Of a stretch of DNA of 64,000 nucleotides, positions 19,041 through 28,800 are shown one piece after another; within the stretch, counting starts at the first letter, position 1, and every line of letters begins with the position of its first letter. A program made the translations under genes and the position numbers. Source of the DNA: Novosphingobium resinovorum (GTDB lineage: Bacteria > Pseudomonadota > Alphaproteobacteria > Sphingomonadales > Sphingomonadaceae); NCBI RefSeq assembly GCF_001742225.1, contig NZ_CP017077.1, forward strand, positions 744,001 through 808,000, in the 5' to 3' direction. The notes beneath the pieces are model-generated. The model was not told the DNA's origin, did not search any database, and saw nothing but the letters and a program-made list of their open reading frames with translations.

Positions 19041-19655
19041 ATGGCCGGTACGAACGGCCCCCTCAGCTCTTACCCGATGGCCGGGAGTAACGACTTGTCC
19101 GATCTGACTATTCCCGACGAACTGTGCACCTTCTTCGAGAACTCTCCGGTCGCCCTGGCCTTGGGCAGCCCGGACGCGGACAATCCGCTGATCCTGGTGA
19201 ACGGCCGCTTTGCGGACCTGACGGGCTATTCGCAAAAGGACCTTGCAGGTCGCAATTGCCGCATCCTGCAGGGGGCGGCAGAAGATCATGAAGCCCGGGC
19301 GAGACTGCGCGCTTTCCTGGGCGACGATGCTGCGGCCAATGTGCGCACCCCGATCCTCAACTTTCGCAAGGACGGAACGCCTTTCGTGAACCTGCTTTAC
19401 ATGTCGAGGCTGCGCACTCTTTCCGGGAGGACGCGCTACATTTTCGCGTCTCAGTTCGATGTCAGCCGCGCTCAGCCCGATCGGCTCAGGGCATATGACA
19501 GCGACCTTGGCCTGACACTGACCCGCCTCAGCCCGGTGGCTGCCGAGAGCGGCATCATCGTCGAGGGCACCTTGACCACGATCGCGAATTCGGCCGCGAC
19601 GATCGCCCAGGCGAGGCTGACCCTCGCCGATCTAGACGACGGCGCGATCCTTTGA
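19041..19655 (+). CDS. Short LOV blue-light photoreceptor protein
   Basis: LOV domains bind flavin and form a cysteine adduct in blue light. The signature appears as GRNCRILQG with the adduct cysteine at about residue 73, after NPLILVNGRFADLTGYS. The flavin-contact asparagine region TPILNFRKDGTPFVNLLYMS follows. After the roughly 110-residue domain there is a helical C-terminal tail (DLGLTLTRLSPVA to the end) without a kinase. Its stop overlaps the start of the CheB/CheR-HWE kinase gene by 3 bases, so the light signal probably feeds that kinase or a shared regulator. A second start at 19077 is possible. Confidence 0.87.
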   Translation: MAGTNGPLSSYPMAGSNDLSDLTIPDELCTFFENSPVALALGSPDADNPLILVNGRFADLTGYSQKDLAGRNCRILQGAAEDHEARARLRAFLGDDAAANVRTPILNFRKDGTPFVNLLYMSRLRTLSGRTRYIFASQFDVSRAQPDRLRAYDSDLGLTLTRLSPVAAESGIIVEGTLTTIANSAATIAQARLTLADLDDGAIL

Positions 19656-22600
19656 GCGGCGACGAATGTACCCGCGGCATCCCGATCATCGGGATCGGCG
19701 CATCGGCGGGCGGGCTGGAGGCCCTGCGCGAGATGCTCTCGGTGGCCCGGCTGCCTACGGAAATGGCATTCGTGGTCGTCCAGCATCTCGACCCCAACTA
19801 CGAGAGCATGCTGGCGCAGTTGCTGGACCGGGCGAGCCCGCTCGACGTGCTCCAGTGCGAGGGCGGCGAAGAAGTTCTGGCAGACCGCGTCTACATCATA
19901 CCTCCCGGCCGCGGTCTCGCACTGCAGGACGGCAAGCTCCAGCTGACCGATTTCGCCCAGCCGCGCGGACTTCGCCGCCCGATCGACGATTTCTTCATCT
20001 CGCTCGCCGCCGAAAAGCAGACCGATGCCGCCTGCGTGATCCTCTCCGGCACGGGGGCCGACGGATCGACGGGATTGCGTGCCATCAAGGAACATGGCGG
20101 GGTCTGCGTCGTCCAGACACCGGAAACCGCGCGGTATGACGGGATGCCCGTATCCGCGGTCGGAACCGGCCTCGTGGACTACGTCAAGCAGCCGTCGGAG
20201 ATCCTCGATTGCCTGAGCGCGTTCTTCGCCCGGCGCCGAGGCGAGCCCCACAAACGCGAAGCCGAACTTGTCGCCGATCATGTCGATGACCTGTGCGCCA
20301 CCTTGCGCAAGGCCGTTGGCCACGATTTCTCGGGCTACAAGCGCTCGACGCTGGTGCGGCGCGTCGAGCGGCGCATGCACGTGCTGAACATCGATTCGGC
20401 CAGCGGCTATTTGCAGCGCGTGCAATCGGATTCAGGCGAGTGCGAGGCGCTGTTCCGCGACCTGCTGATCAATGTCACGCGGTTCTTCCGCGATCCCGAA
20501 ATGTTCGACGCGCTGCGCGAGAAGGTGATCGAGCCGCTGCTGCGCGACCGTCCCAGCGACGACGACATCAGGGTCTGGATCCCGGGCTGTTCCAGCGGGG
20601 AGGAGGCGTACAGCATCGCCATGCTCTTCGCCGAGACGGCACGGCGCATGAATTTCGCCAACCCGGTGCAGATCTTCGCCTCCGACATCGACGAGCAGAT
20701 GCTGCAGATCGCACGGGAAGGAATTTATCCCGCCTCCGCGCTGGCCGATATCCCTTCGCCCATGCGCGAGCGGTGGACGACGCCGCATGGGGAGAAATTC
20801 GCAATCTCGAACCAGATTCGCGACCTTATCCGGTTTTCCAACCACTCGGTTGTAAAGGATCCCCCGTTCTCGCGGATCGATCTTGTTTCCTGCCGCAACC
20901 TTCTGATCTACTTCGACGATCGCCTGCAGCAATCGGTGATGCCGATCCTGCATTACGCGATCCGGGAGGGCGGGTACCTGTTCCTCGGCCCCTCGGAAAG
21001 CATCGGCCGTTTCGACCATCTGTTCCCGGCTCTGGATCATCACGCCCGCATCTTCGAGCGCGCCCCCGGCACCCCCCGGTACCCGATCGACCTGCCGAGC
21101 GGAGAGCATGGCCTTCAGCGTCGCCGTGAGGACAACAGCGATCGGGATGCCCGGCGCAAGCAGTCCGATGCCGGCATAGCCGTCCAGCGCCTGGTCGATC
21201 GCTATGCGCCGCCCGCCATGGTGCTAAATCAGGACGGCGCGGTGCTTGCCGCCTATGGCAAGCTGAGCCGCTACTTCGATTTCCCGGTAACCCGCACGGG
21301 CGGCTCCAGCGCGATCTCTCTGGCCAAGCCGGGCCTTCGCGACGTGCTCGGCCCACTCGTGCGCCAAGCCCGCGATGCCCGCAAGAAGGTGGTGGCGCGC
21401 GAGGTGGAGGTGCGTTCGGATTACGGCATCCAGCCGGTCGAGGCGATCTGCGAGCCATTGCCCGACAATTCGCTGTTGCTGATCCTGCGCGATCGCGGCC
21501 CCTTCCAGCCGTTCGACGGGCCGGACTTTACCGAGATCGAAAGCGGCGACGATCACATGGAGGCGCTGGAAGAGGAACTGCGCCTCACCCGCCACAAGCT
21601 GCGCACCGCGGTCGAGGAACTGGAGACCGCGAACGAGGAGTTGAAAAGCTCCAACGAAGAAATGATGTCGATGAACGAGGAGCTGCAGTCCACCAACGAG
21701 GAACTGTCCACCGTCAACGACGAGCTGAAAAGCAAGGTTGACCAGCTTACCGTCGCGAACGCCGACTTGCGCAACTTTTTCGAGTCCACCGAACTGGCGG
21801 TGATCGTGCTCGACGGGCAGCTTCGCATCCGCAGTTTTACCGAAGCGGCGACTGCCATTTTCCCGTTGCAGCAGACCGATCGGGGGCGCCTGCTGGCTGA
21901 CGTCGCAACGCGCCTGGACGACAGCACCTACCTTGACGACGCGCGGCGCGTGGCGGGCAGCGGAGAGCCTCTCCACCGCCGGGTTCGCACCCGCGACGGC
22001 GGCCGAACCCTTTCGCTGCGCGTTCTGCCCTATCGGACCCAGCACGGAACGATCGATGGCGCCACGCTGGTATTGAGCGACATCACCGTCGCCCTGCTGA
22101 TGGAAGATGATCTGGCCGCCGAGCGCGAGAGGCTCGATCTGGCCGTGAAGACCGGCGGGATCGGGGTCTGGGAGTATCGTCCGGATGAAGACGACGTGAT
22201 CCTCGACACCACGAGCCGAAGCCAGCTTTCGTTGCCCGCAAAGGGCTCAGTGAATCTCGGCGATGTGCTGGCGAAGGTTCATCCCGAGGATCGCGCCTTG
22301 CTCGAAGACGGCATCGCTCATGCCCTTTACAGCGATCAGGACATGGAAATCGCTTTTCGCGTGTGCGAAGCGGAGGATGCTGCCGCCGCCTGCCGTCAGC
22401 TCAAGGCCTACGGCCGGCTCATCGGCTCGCGCCCGCGCCGCCTGGTGGGGGCAACGATCGACCTGACGGCGGAATACGCCGTAGCCGAGACACGCGGCCT
22501 CATGCTGCGCGAAATGAACCACAGGGTGAAGAACCTGTTCGCAGTGGTCAGCGGCATGATCGCGGTTGCCGGTCGGTCTCACAACGACGTGCGCAGCTAT

Positions 22601-23074
22601 GGCGCGGATCTGCGCGAACGCATCGCGGCGCTGGGCCGGGCACACTCCCTGGCGTCGCCTTCGGGCGAAGAGCAGCAGACATTCTCGCTTCGGACCCTCA
22701 TCGAGACGACGACCGCCGCCTACGCTGGGCAATCCGGGATTCTGGTCGAAGGCCCGCAGATCGACATCGATCGCAACTGCCTCTCTCCTCTTGCCCTCAT
22801 CCTGCACGAATGGACAACCAATGCCGCAAAGTACGGTGTCCTGGGACCGCGCGCGGGAACCCTCCGCGTGCGCTGGACGTTAAGCGCCGACGGAATTGAC
22901 TTGCTCTGGGACGAAGACGGTGATGACACGATTGATGCGGGCGAGGGATCGGGCTTCGGGACATTGCTCGTCACCACTTCTGTCCGTCAGCTTGGTGCCC
23001 GGATTTCCCGCGAACTACGCGATGGCCACTTTGCCCTTCGACTGTGGCTGCCTGGCGGTGTGATGGTTCGATGA
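19652..23074 (+). CDS. CheB-CheR-PAS-HWE hybrid histidine kinase
   Basis: This 1140-aa protein fuses several modules. Residues 10-190 are CheB methylesterase-like: S18 in GASAGG, H45 in QHLDPN, and the aspartate of SGTGADGSTG. Residues 200-480 are CheR methyltransferase-like (WIPGCSSGEEAYSIAM). A long coiled coil follows near 640-700 (repeated ELETANEELKSSNEE pattern), then a PAS domain and a second PAS-like part. The C-terminal HWE kinase has H957 in REMNHRVKN, N-box HEWTTNAAKYG and W-x-E in LLWDEDGD. No chemotaxis operon is nearby, so it more likely signals in stress or light response. It starts with TTG inside the LOV stop and overlaps the response regulator gene by 4 bases. Confidence 0.92.
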   Translation: MSGDECTRGIPIIGIGASAGGLEALREMLSVARLPTEMAFVVVQHLDPNYESMLAQLLDRASPLDVLQCEGGEEVLADRVYIIPPGRGLALQDGKLQLTDFAQPRGLRRPIDDFFISLAAEKQTDAACVILSGTGADGSTGLRAIKEHGGVCVVQTPETARYDGMPVSAVGTGLVDYVKQPSEILDCLSAFFARRRGEPHKREAELVADHVDDLCATLRKAVGHDFSGYKRSTLVRRVERRMHVLNIDSASGYLQRVQSDSGECEALFRDLLINVTRFFRDPEMFDALREKVIEPLLRDRPSDDDIRVWIPGCSSGEEAYSIAMLFAETARRMNFANPVQIFASDIDEQMLQIAREGIYPASALADIPSPMRERWTTPHGEKFAISNQIRDLIRFSNHSVVKDPPFSRIDLVSCRNLLIYFDDRLQQSVMPILHYAIREGGYLFLGPSESIGRFDHLFPALDHHARIFERAPGTPRYPIDLPSGEHGLQRRREDNSDRDARRKQSDAGIAVQRLVDRYAPPAMVLNQDGAVLAAYGKLSRYFDFPVTRTGGSSAISLAKPGLRDVLGPLVRQARDARKKVVAREVEVRSDYGIQPVEAICEPLPDNSLLLILRDRGPFQPFDGPDFTEIESGDDHMEALEEELRLTRHKLRTAVEELETANEELKSSNEEMMSMNEELQSTNEELSTVNDELKSKVDQLTVANADLRNFFESTELAVIVLDGQLRIRSFTEAATAIFPLQQTDRGRLLADVATRLDDSTYLDDARRVAGSGEPLHRRVRTRDGGRTLSLRVLPYRTQHGTIDGATLVLSDITVALLMEDDLAAERERLDLAVKTGGIGVWEYRPDEDDVILDTTSRSQLSLPAKGSVNLGDVLAKVHPEDRALLEDGIAHALYSDQDMEIAFRVCEAEDAAAACRQLKAYGRLIGSRPRRLVGATIDLTAEYAVAETRGLMLREMNHRVKNLFAVVSGMIAVAGRSHNDVRSYGADLRERIAALGRAHSLASPSGEEQQTFSLRTLIETTTAAYAGQSGILVEGPQIDIDRNCLSPLALILHEWTTNAAKYGVLGPRAGTLRVRWTLSADGIDLLWDEDGDDTIDAGEGSGFGTLLVTTSVRQLGARISRELRDGHFALRLWLPGGVMVR

Positions 23075-23430
23075 CCGATACCGTACTGATCGTCGAGGAC
23101 GAGTTGTTCGTCGTGCTCGATCTTGAAGACCTGATTGCCGAAGAGGGTTTCGCTGTCTCCGCACATTGCGGCACGGTTGCCGCCACAATGATTGCGATCG
23201 AGCGTCAGAGACCGGTCTGCGCGATCCTCGACGTCCGCCTTCCTGACGGAGAAGTCTTCCCGGCGGCGGATCGCATGCGGGAGATGAACGTCCCGCTTAT
23301 TTTCCATTCCGGCCACGCTAACGAGAATGCCCTGCGCATTCGCTATCCGGATGCGCAGATTTGCCCAAAGCCCAGTTCTCCTTCTCACCTGCGCGCGGCA
23401 TTAAAGAAGGCCATCGGCAGAACGGCCTGA
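23071..23430 (+). CDS. Single-domain response regulator
   Basis: A 119-aa receiver domain without an output domain. The acidic pair E9/D10 (IVEDE), phosphoacceptor D54 (AILDVRLPDG), S in IFHSGH and K in ICPKPSS are all in place. Its start lies in an ATGA overlap with the HWE kinase stop, so the kinase is the obvious phosphodonor. Sphingomonads often pair HWE kinases with such regulators in the general stress response. Confidence 0.9.
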   Translation: MTDTVLIVEDELFVVLDLEDLIAEEGFAVSAHCGTVAATMIAIERQRPVCAILDVRLPDGEVFPAADRMREMNVPLIFHSGHANENALRIRYPDAQICPKPSSPSHLRAALKKAIGRTA

Positions 23431-24137
23431 CAGCGTATATCGGATTGGGGCTAGTTCATAAGACTTCCTCCCCCGAACGTTTTGACCGACGCCTGTCGGG
23501 CAGAGTCAGCTTTACGCGACAGTGCGTCAAGTACCGGTCATCTGTTCAGATCGTCAGGACTAGGCATCCAGACCCGCATACTGATCCATTCGCACCTGAA
23601 CGCTAACCTAACTGACATTTACGCGTGGACGTTGGAATGGCGTATCTTGATCTAGAGCACGCCTGCTGGCCCTGCGGGGATATTGCCTGCAAGCCCGAAG
23701 CTCGGAAATCCTTATGGTTTTCATATGAGCCTGTGCGGTCGAAGTGGATCCGCAACACGCGATGGGGCGATAGGAAACGCGCGAGTGGCGTGCCAGCGGG
23801 AGATAACCGATTTGCGCCAAACGGGCTGCCGCCAGTGTGTCCGAGATGTGAGGCATGAATGGCAGAATGATCATCCAGCTTCCCACTACCTTATTGATGG
23901 CCGATGCCCCGCGATGCTTTCGCCAAAATTTGTCTGCCTGAGCGGGCAGGCCGTTATCGCATGCTGCCCTGCCGGGCACCGTGCAGTACGCGCGAAAGCT
24001 CATCCACCGAGTAAGGGCTTCGACCAACTGCTCCACGGCGGTGTTATTTATATAACCTTCAACAAGGTTCGCTTCCGGACCCTCATGCTGAATGTTGAGG
24101 CACTCGCTGAAACCGCATCTCAGTACAGGCCGTCAGT
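23431..24137. other. 707-base interval without a supported gene
   Basis: One frame on the minus strand stays open from about 24145 to 23608 but lacks a convincing start, ribosome binding site or family resemblance. The plus-strand open frames are equally unconvincing. The stretch may be old degraded mobile DNA. A promoter for neighbouring genes is not evident. Confidence 0.3.
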
Positions 24138-26162
24138 TCAAACATCGATCAGGTTTCGTGCCCGCATCAGAGCCTCGGGGTCGGGAGCCCTGTCAAGAAA
24201 AGCGTGAAAGGACTCCATTGGATCACGGGTGTCGCCGACGCTCAGGATCTCTTTACGGAACCGCTCGGCCAGCCGGGCGTCGAAGATATCGCCTGAGGCT
24301 GCAAAAGCCTCAAAAGCGTCCGCGTCGAGCGTTTCGGACCAGGCATAGCTGTAATACGCGCTCGCATAGCCGCCGTCGAAGATATGTGTGAAATAGGGGA
24401 GGCGATGCCGCAGACCAACTGCCGGCGGCATGCCAAGCCTTTCAAGCTCAGAATCAACGAAAGCGCGCGGATCTGCAGAAGCTTGCTCGCAGGTGTGAAT
24501 GGCCAGATCAATCAGCGAGCAACCGATGAGTTCGGTCGTGGCGAAACCCTGTCCGTAGCTGAGTGCATTGCGGATCGCCTCGATCAGCGTCTCGGGCACG
24601 CCGAACCCGGACAAGACTTCCTTGCTGACGATCCAGTTTTCCATGAGCTTGCTGGGGAATTCGACAAAATCGCGGGCCACCGCCGTGCCCGACTGGCTGG
24701 GGTAGGTCACCCGCGAAAGAAGGCCATGCAAGGCATGGCCGAACTCGTGGAACAGCGTGCGCGCCTCGTCGATCGACAGGCGCGTGGCGCCAGTGTCCGG
24801 CGGCGGCGCACCCGCGAAGTTGGCGACGAGGTAGACGACTGGAAGCACTTCCCCGTCCATCGCTTCCTGCACGCGCAAAGTGCCCATCCAGGCCCCGCCG
24901 TGCTTTTCCGGCCGGGCAAGATAATCGGTGAACAGCAATCCTACAGGGCCAGTTGCCTTGTCTCGGACCTCCCAGGCCCAGACATCGGGATGATAGCCGG
25001 GGATGTCCTCGCGGCGCGTGAAGCTCAGTCCGTAAAGCCTGGCAGCCGTATCGAAGGCCGCCTGCCGGACAGCGTCCAGACGCAGATGCTTCGCCACCGC
25101 GGCGCCGTCCAGGGCATAGCGGGAACGGCGCACCTGCTCAGCATAGAAGCGCCAGTCCCACGCCGCGAGTGTGAAGGCGCCGCCTTCGGCATCGATCAGC
25201 GCCTGCAGCTCGGCCGCCTCCTCCGCAGCGCGGCGCTTGCCGGGCTCCCACAGCTGCTCCAGGAGAGCAAGCGCGGCGGCAGGCGTGTGCGCCATGCTGT
25301 CCTCCAGCGCATAGTGCGCATGGTCGGCGTACCCGAGCAGGATTGCCCGCTCGTGCCTGAGCGCCAGGATTTCAGCGATGATGGGCCAGTTGTCATGTTC
25401 CCCGCCATTGCAGCGCCCGGTAAAGGCGCGCCACAGCTTTTCCCGCAAATCGCGGCGCGTGGAAAAGCTCAGGAAGCTTTCGTAGTCGGTGCGATCAAGG
25501 GTTACGTGGAAGCGGCCCGGAGCGCCTGCTGCTGCTGCCCGCGCGGCAGCCGCGTCACGTTGGGAGGGAGGCAGCCCTGCGAGGTCATCCTCGCCAAGGT
25601 CCAGTATCCAGTCGGCAGTCGCCGCCAGGACGTTATGGCCGAACTTCACGGAGAGATCTGAAAGTCGGGACTGGATTGCGGCAAAGCGTTCCTTGTGCTC
25701 AGCCCCCAGAGCCGCACCGCTTCGCCGGGCGCCGGCGTAACTGGATTCGACCAGGCGCACCTGCGCCGGCGTCAGGCCGGCATCATGGCGTGACGCGTGG
25801 ACTGCAGCGATGCGCTTGGCGAGCGCGGCGTTATGGTTGATCACGGTGGAATGAGCACTCAGCAGCGCCGAGACCTCGGCCTCGATAGCGCGGATGCCCG
25901 CCGCTGCGTGCGCTGAGGATAGCGTCCAGAACAGGCGGCGGACCCGGCCAAGCGCTTCTCCCGACCGCTCCAGAGCAGCGATGGTGTTCTCGAACGTCGG
26001 CGTTTCTGCCTGTTCCGCGATCCTGGTCACTTCCGCGCGGTGCCATGCGGCCGCGACCTTCAACGCGGGCAGGAAGTCCTCCGCCCGCACCAGCGCAAAC
26101 GGCGGGGCGCCGAGCGGGCCGTCCCAGGGACGCAGAAGCGCATTTGTCAGATGATCATTCAA
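24138..26162 (-). CDS. M3-family metallopeptidase (Dcp/oligopeptidase A-like)
   Basis: M3 peptidases cleave short peptides using zinc held by H-E-x-x-H. The motif is HEFGHALHG with H472, E473 and H476, and a downstream glutamate lies in FVEFPSKLMENW. The 674-residue length and the order of blocks (ALERSGEALGRV near the N-terminus, GGAWMGTLR before the zinc site, GGYASAYYSYAWSE near the end) match Dcp/OpdA enzymes. No signal peptide is seen, so it is cytoplasmic. It overlaps the upstream transglutaminase-like gene by 8 bases. Confidence 0.9.
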   Translation of the reverse strand: MNDHLTNALLRPWDGPLGAPPFALVRAEDFLPALKVAAAWHRAEVTRIAEQAETPTFENTIAALERSGEALGRVRRLFWTLSSAHAAAGIRAIEAEVSALLSAHSTVINHNAALAKRIAAVHASRHDAGLTPAQVRLVESSYAGARRSGAALGAEHKERFAAIQSRLSDLSVKFGHNVLAATADWILDLGEDDLAGLPPSQRDAAAARAAAAGAPGRFHVTLDRTDYESFLSFSTRRDLREKLWRAFTGRCNGGEHDNWPIIAEILALRHERAILLGYADHAHYALEDSMAHTPAAALALLEQLWEPGKRRAAEEAAELQALIDAEGGAFTLAAWDWRFYAEQVRRSRYALDGAAVAKHLRLDAVRQAAFDTAARLYGLSFTRREDIPGYHPDVWAWEVRDKATGPVGLLFTDYLARPEKHGGAWMGTLRVQEAMDGEVLPVVYLVANFAGAPPPDTGATRLSIDEARTLFHEFGHALHGLLSRVTYPSQSGTAVARDFVEFPSKLMENWIVSKEVLSGFGVPETLIEAIRNALSYGQGFATTELIGCSLIDLAIHTCEQASADPRAFVDSELERLGMPPAVGLRHRLPYFTHIFDGGYASAYYSYAWSETLDADAFEAFAASGDIFDARLAERFRKEILSVGDTRDPMESFHAFLDRAPDPEALMRARNLIDV

Positions 26163-26970
26163 CGGACTGGACCTCGTCGGTGTATACGTCGAAGCGCGCC
26201 AGGGTCGCTGGCCCGAACGCCGTCGTCAAGGCAACGTCGGTAGCATCGCGGCCGCGCGCCATCAGGATGCGGCCGATACGCGGTTTATTGTGGCGGGCAT
26301 CATGGGTGTACCAGCTGCCATCGATGTAGACGTCGAACCAGGCGCTGAAGTCCATCGGCGCGTCTGCGGCCGGCACCCCGATATCACCCAGGTAACCCGT
26401 GCAGTAGCGCGCGGGAAGGTTCATGCACCGGCACAGCGTGATGGCGAGATGCGCGAAATCGCGGCAGACGCCCTGACGCTCCTGATAGCCGTTCCAGGCC
26501 GTCTTGTCGGGCCGGGCATAGTGGTAACCGAATTCAATGTGCCGGTGCACGAAATCGACGATCGCATCCACGCGGTCGCGGGCATTGCTGTAGTGGCCGA
26601 AGTTACTCCAGGCCACGTCCATGAGCCGGTCGGTTTCGCAATAGCGGCTGCCCAGCAGGAATGGCATGACGAAATCTGGAAGGTCCTCGACTGGCATTTG
26701 CGGGCCGTTGGCAGGACGAATGTCCGGCTCGCCGTTGTCTTCAATGACGAATTCGCAGGACAGGGTCACGCCGCCCGGTGGTATGCTGAGGCGCGTCGCG
26801 ACGTTCCCGAAGACGTCCTCGAACTGATAGAGAGGAATGTCGGGATCGGCCAGCAGGCGCTGGGGCGTGCGCAGGTCCTGGTGGCGCGAGGGGTGAAGGC
26901 TGAGCATCGCCATCATCGCCGTCTTCGTTTCGGTTTCAAATCGGATATCGTAGCCACAGCGGATCAGCAT
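26155..26970 (-). CDS. Transglutaminase-like family protein (first of pair)
   Basis: The transglutaminase/protease-like core is visible: catalytic cysteine in GVCRDFAHLA, histidine and aspartate in the WYTHDARHN region. An N-terminal beta domain (about residues 1-120) precedes it, as in bacterial proteins annotated as transglutaminase family with a bacterial N-terminal region. Function is unknown, though such pairs may modify or cleave peptides. The start at 26970 gives 271 residues. It lies just after the second transglutaminase-like gene and overlaps the M3 peptidase gene, so all three are likely one operon. Confidence 0.82.
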   Translation of the reverse strand: MLIRCGYDIRFETETKTAMMAMLSLHPSRHQDLRTPQRLLADPDIPLYQFEDVFGNVATRLSIPPGGVTLSCEFVIEDNGEPDIRPANGPQMPVEDLPDFVMPFLLGSRYCETDRLMDVAWSNFGHYSNARDRVDAIVDFVHRHIEFGYHYARPDKTAWNGYQERQGVCRDFAHLAITLCRCMNLPARYCTGYLGDIGVPAADAPMDFSAWFDVYIDGSWYTHDARHNKPRIGRILMARGRDATDVALTTAFGPATLARFDVYTDEVQSVE

Positions 26971-26975
26971 GGGTG

Positions 26976-27914
26976 TCACTTTCCTGAAGCGCCGGAGCGG
27001 CGGCTGTTTACGGCGCCATGGCCGAACGACGGGAACTGGTCGGGATCGGCCCGGTGGACATCGACGGTCACGTCCATGCCGAGGAAACTGGCGGGCAGGC
27101 CGAACCAGGTGCCCGACAGCGGCAACGCCTGGTAGGGATCGCGCGCTACTGCGACACGGATGAGCCCGCGATTGCCGATGATGCCGTTGGTGGGATCGAA
27201 CTCGACCCATCCGGAGCCGGGCAGGAAGATGCGGACCCAGGCATGGGTATTGCCCCCGCCGACGACGCCCTCGGACCGGGACGGATTGTAGACATAGCCT
27301 GAGACGAACCGGGCCGCGAAGCCGAGCGCGCGAACCGCTTCGATCATCAGCACGGCAAAGTCGCGGCAGGTCCCTTGACGCTTCTTCAATGTGTCGATCA
27401 GCGTCTGGGTGCCCTTTTCATGACGCGGGACATAAGTGAAGTCCCGCTTGATGCTGGTCGCCATCTCGGTCAGCAGGGAAATAGTCCCGGTGCTTGCCTC
27501 GTCCTTGAGGAAAGCGCGCGCCCAGTTGTCGACAATGCGCTCAGGATCGAGGTGCTGGCGCTCAATCGAGCGCAGCAGGTCGGGCATGTCCTCTGCCGAA
27601 TAGGTAAAGGGAAACAGGCGCGCATAATTCTCGACGTCCACCTGCGTCTGGGCGAGCGGAGCATGCTCGAGTGTCGTCTCGCTGGTAATCGTCAAGCCTG
27701 CCGTGCGGCGCTCAAACGAGGCGACGGCAACGGAATTGCCGAATACGTCGTGCAGCCAGCGCAGTTCATTGGGCTCAGGGTCGATGATCAGGCGCGCGGA
27801 CAGCAATCGCTGGTCAAACGCCTCGCGCGGCCGCATCATGATGCGATGTTCACCGAGCGAGACAGGCTGCTGGTAGCGATACAGCGTCGTGCGATGGATT
27901 GTCAGCAACGGCAT
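26976..27914 (-). CDS. Transglutaminase-like family protein (second of pair)
   Basis: The protein begins MPLLTIHRTTLYRY with the bacterial transglutaminase N-terminal beta domain (RIMMRPREAFDQRLL). The core has the cysteine in QGTCRDFAVLMIEA, the histidine in NTHAWVRIFLPGSGW and the aspartate in EFDPTNG. These relatives are often encoded with circularly permuted ATP-grasp or alpha-E proteins, which are absent here; instead an M3 peptidase and an amidohydrolase lie beside it. It is divergent from the amidohydrolase gene, with only 14 bases between the two starts. Confidence 0.85.
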   Translation of the reverse strand: MPLLTIHRTTLYRYQQPVSLGEHRIMMRPREAFDQRLLSARLIIDPEPNELRWLHDVFGNSVAVASFERRTAGLTITSETTLEHAPLAQTQVDVENYARLFPFTYSAEDMPDLLRSIERQHLDPERIVDNWARAFLKDEASTGTISLLTEMATSIKRDFTYVPRHEKGTQTLIDTLKKRQGTCRDFAVLMIEAVRALGFAARFVSGYVYNPSRSEGVVGGGNTHAWVRIFLPGSGWVEFDPTNGIIGNRGLIRVAVARDPYQALPLSGTWFGLPASFLGMDVTVDVHRADPDQFPSFGHGAVNSRRSGASGK

Positions 27915-27928
27915 GGTGGAACGTCCTG

Positions 27929-28774
27929 ATGGCCGGGCGCGCAAAAGGAAGCGTGCTGGGTCCGCAAGACCCCGAGCCGTTTGGTATTTTCAACGTGGAT
28001 GGACGCTCACCGTTCCTGCTGATCGGCGATCATGCAGGATCGACGGTTCCATTTCCCTTGCAATCACTTGGTTTGCAGCCCGATGATTTCAGACGACACA
28101 TAGCGATCGATATCGGGGTATTCGGCCTCGGCCAGGCTCTGGCCCTCCTGCTGGATGCGCCTTTCGTGCATCAGCCCTACTCGCGCCTGGTCATCGACTG
28201 CAATCGCTCGCCCGCACGGCCTGATGCCATCCCGGAGGTCTCGGATGGCACCCCCATTCCCGGAAACCGACATCTGAGTGACCGGGCCCGCGATGCCCGG
28301 TCCGCCGCGATCCACGGGCCGTATCATGCCACGATCGCGGCGCTCCTTGATACCCGGCTTGCTACCGCCAAGGAGACGGTCCTACTGTCATTGCACAGCT
28401 TCACGCCCGAAATGGACGGGATGAACCGGCCTTGGGACGTCGGGGTCCTGCACGGTTCGGGACGGCCTGGGTTCGCCCACGCGCTGCGCGATGCACTCGC
28501 CGATCAGGCAGACCTGATCGTTGGCGATAACGAGCCTTACGCCATGGACGAGACCGACTACACGATCCCTTTCCACGCGTTTGCGCGGAACCTGAGCTAC
28601 GCCGAGATCGAGGTGCGACAGGACCTTGTCGGCAACCCGTCCGGACAAGAAGCGTGGGCGACGCGTCTGGCTGACGCGGCACGACGAGCCGCTGAATTAT
28701 CGTCGATACGTGACGGCTCAGGGAAAGAGCCTCCTGCTCCTGGGCAAGAACGCATTCGGGGGCACATGGCTTGA
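27929..28774 (+). CDS. N-formylglutamate amidohydrolase-like protein
   Basis: The family hydrolyses N-formylglutamate or similar N-acyl amino acids. Typical segments are present: LLIGDHAGSTVP near residue 30, YSRLVIDCNRSPARPD near residue 85, and LLSLHSFTPEM near residue 150. The length of 281 residues fits the family. No histidine-degradation genes are nearby, so it may serve another amide substrate, perhaps products of the neighbouring peptidase and transglutaminase-like proteins. The start at 27929 is chosen by homology. Confidence 0.82.
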   Translation: MAGRAKGSVLGPQDPEPFGIFNVDGRSPFLLIGDHAGSTVPFPLQSLGLQPDDFRRHIAIDIGVFGLGQALALLLDAPFVHQPYSRLVIDCNRSPARPDAIPEVSDGTPIPGNRHLSDRARDARSAAIHGPYHATIAALLDTRLATAKETVLLSLHSFTPEMDGMNRPWDVGVLHGSGRPGFAHALRDALADQADLIVGDNEPYAMDETDYTIPFHAFARNLSYAEIEVRQDLVGNPSGQEAWATRLADAARRAAELSSIRDGSGKEPPAPGQERIRGHMA

Positions 28775-28800
28775 CGGGCAACTCCTGAACGAGACGGCCC

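Noticed and set aside
23608..24036. 142-codon minus-strand frame in the gap before the M3 peptidase
   Set aside because: No ribosome binding site, no family resemblance, and other frames are equally open.
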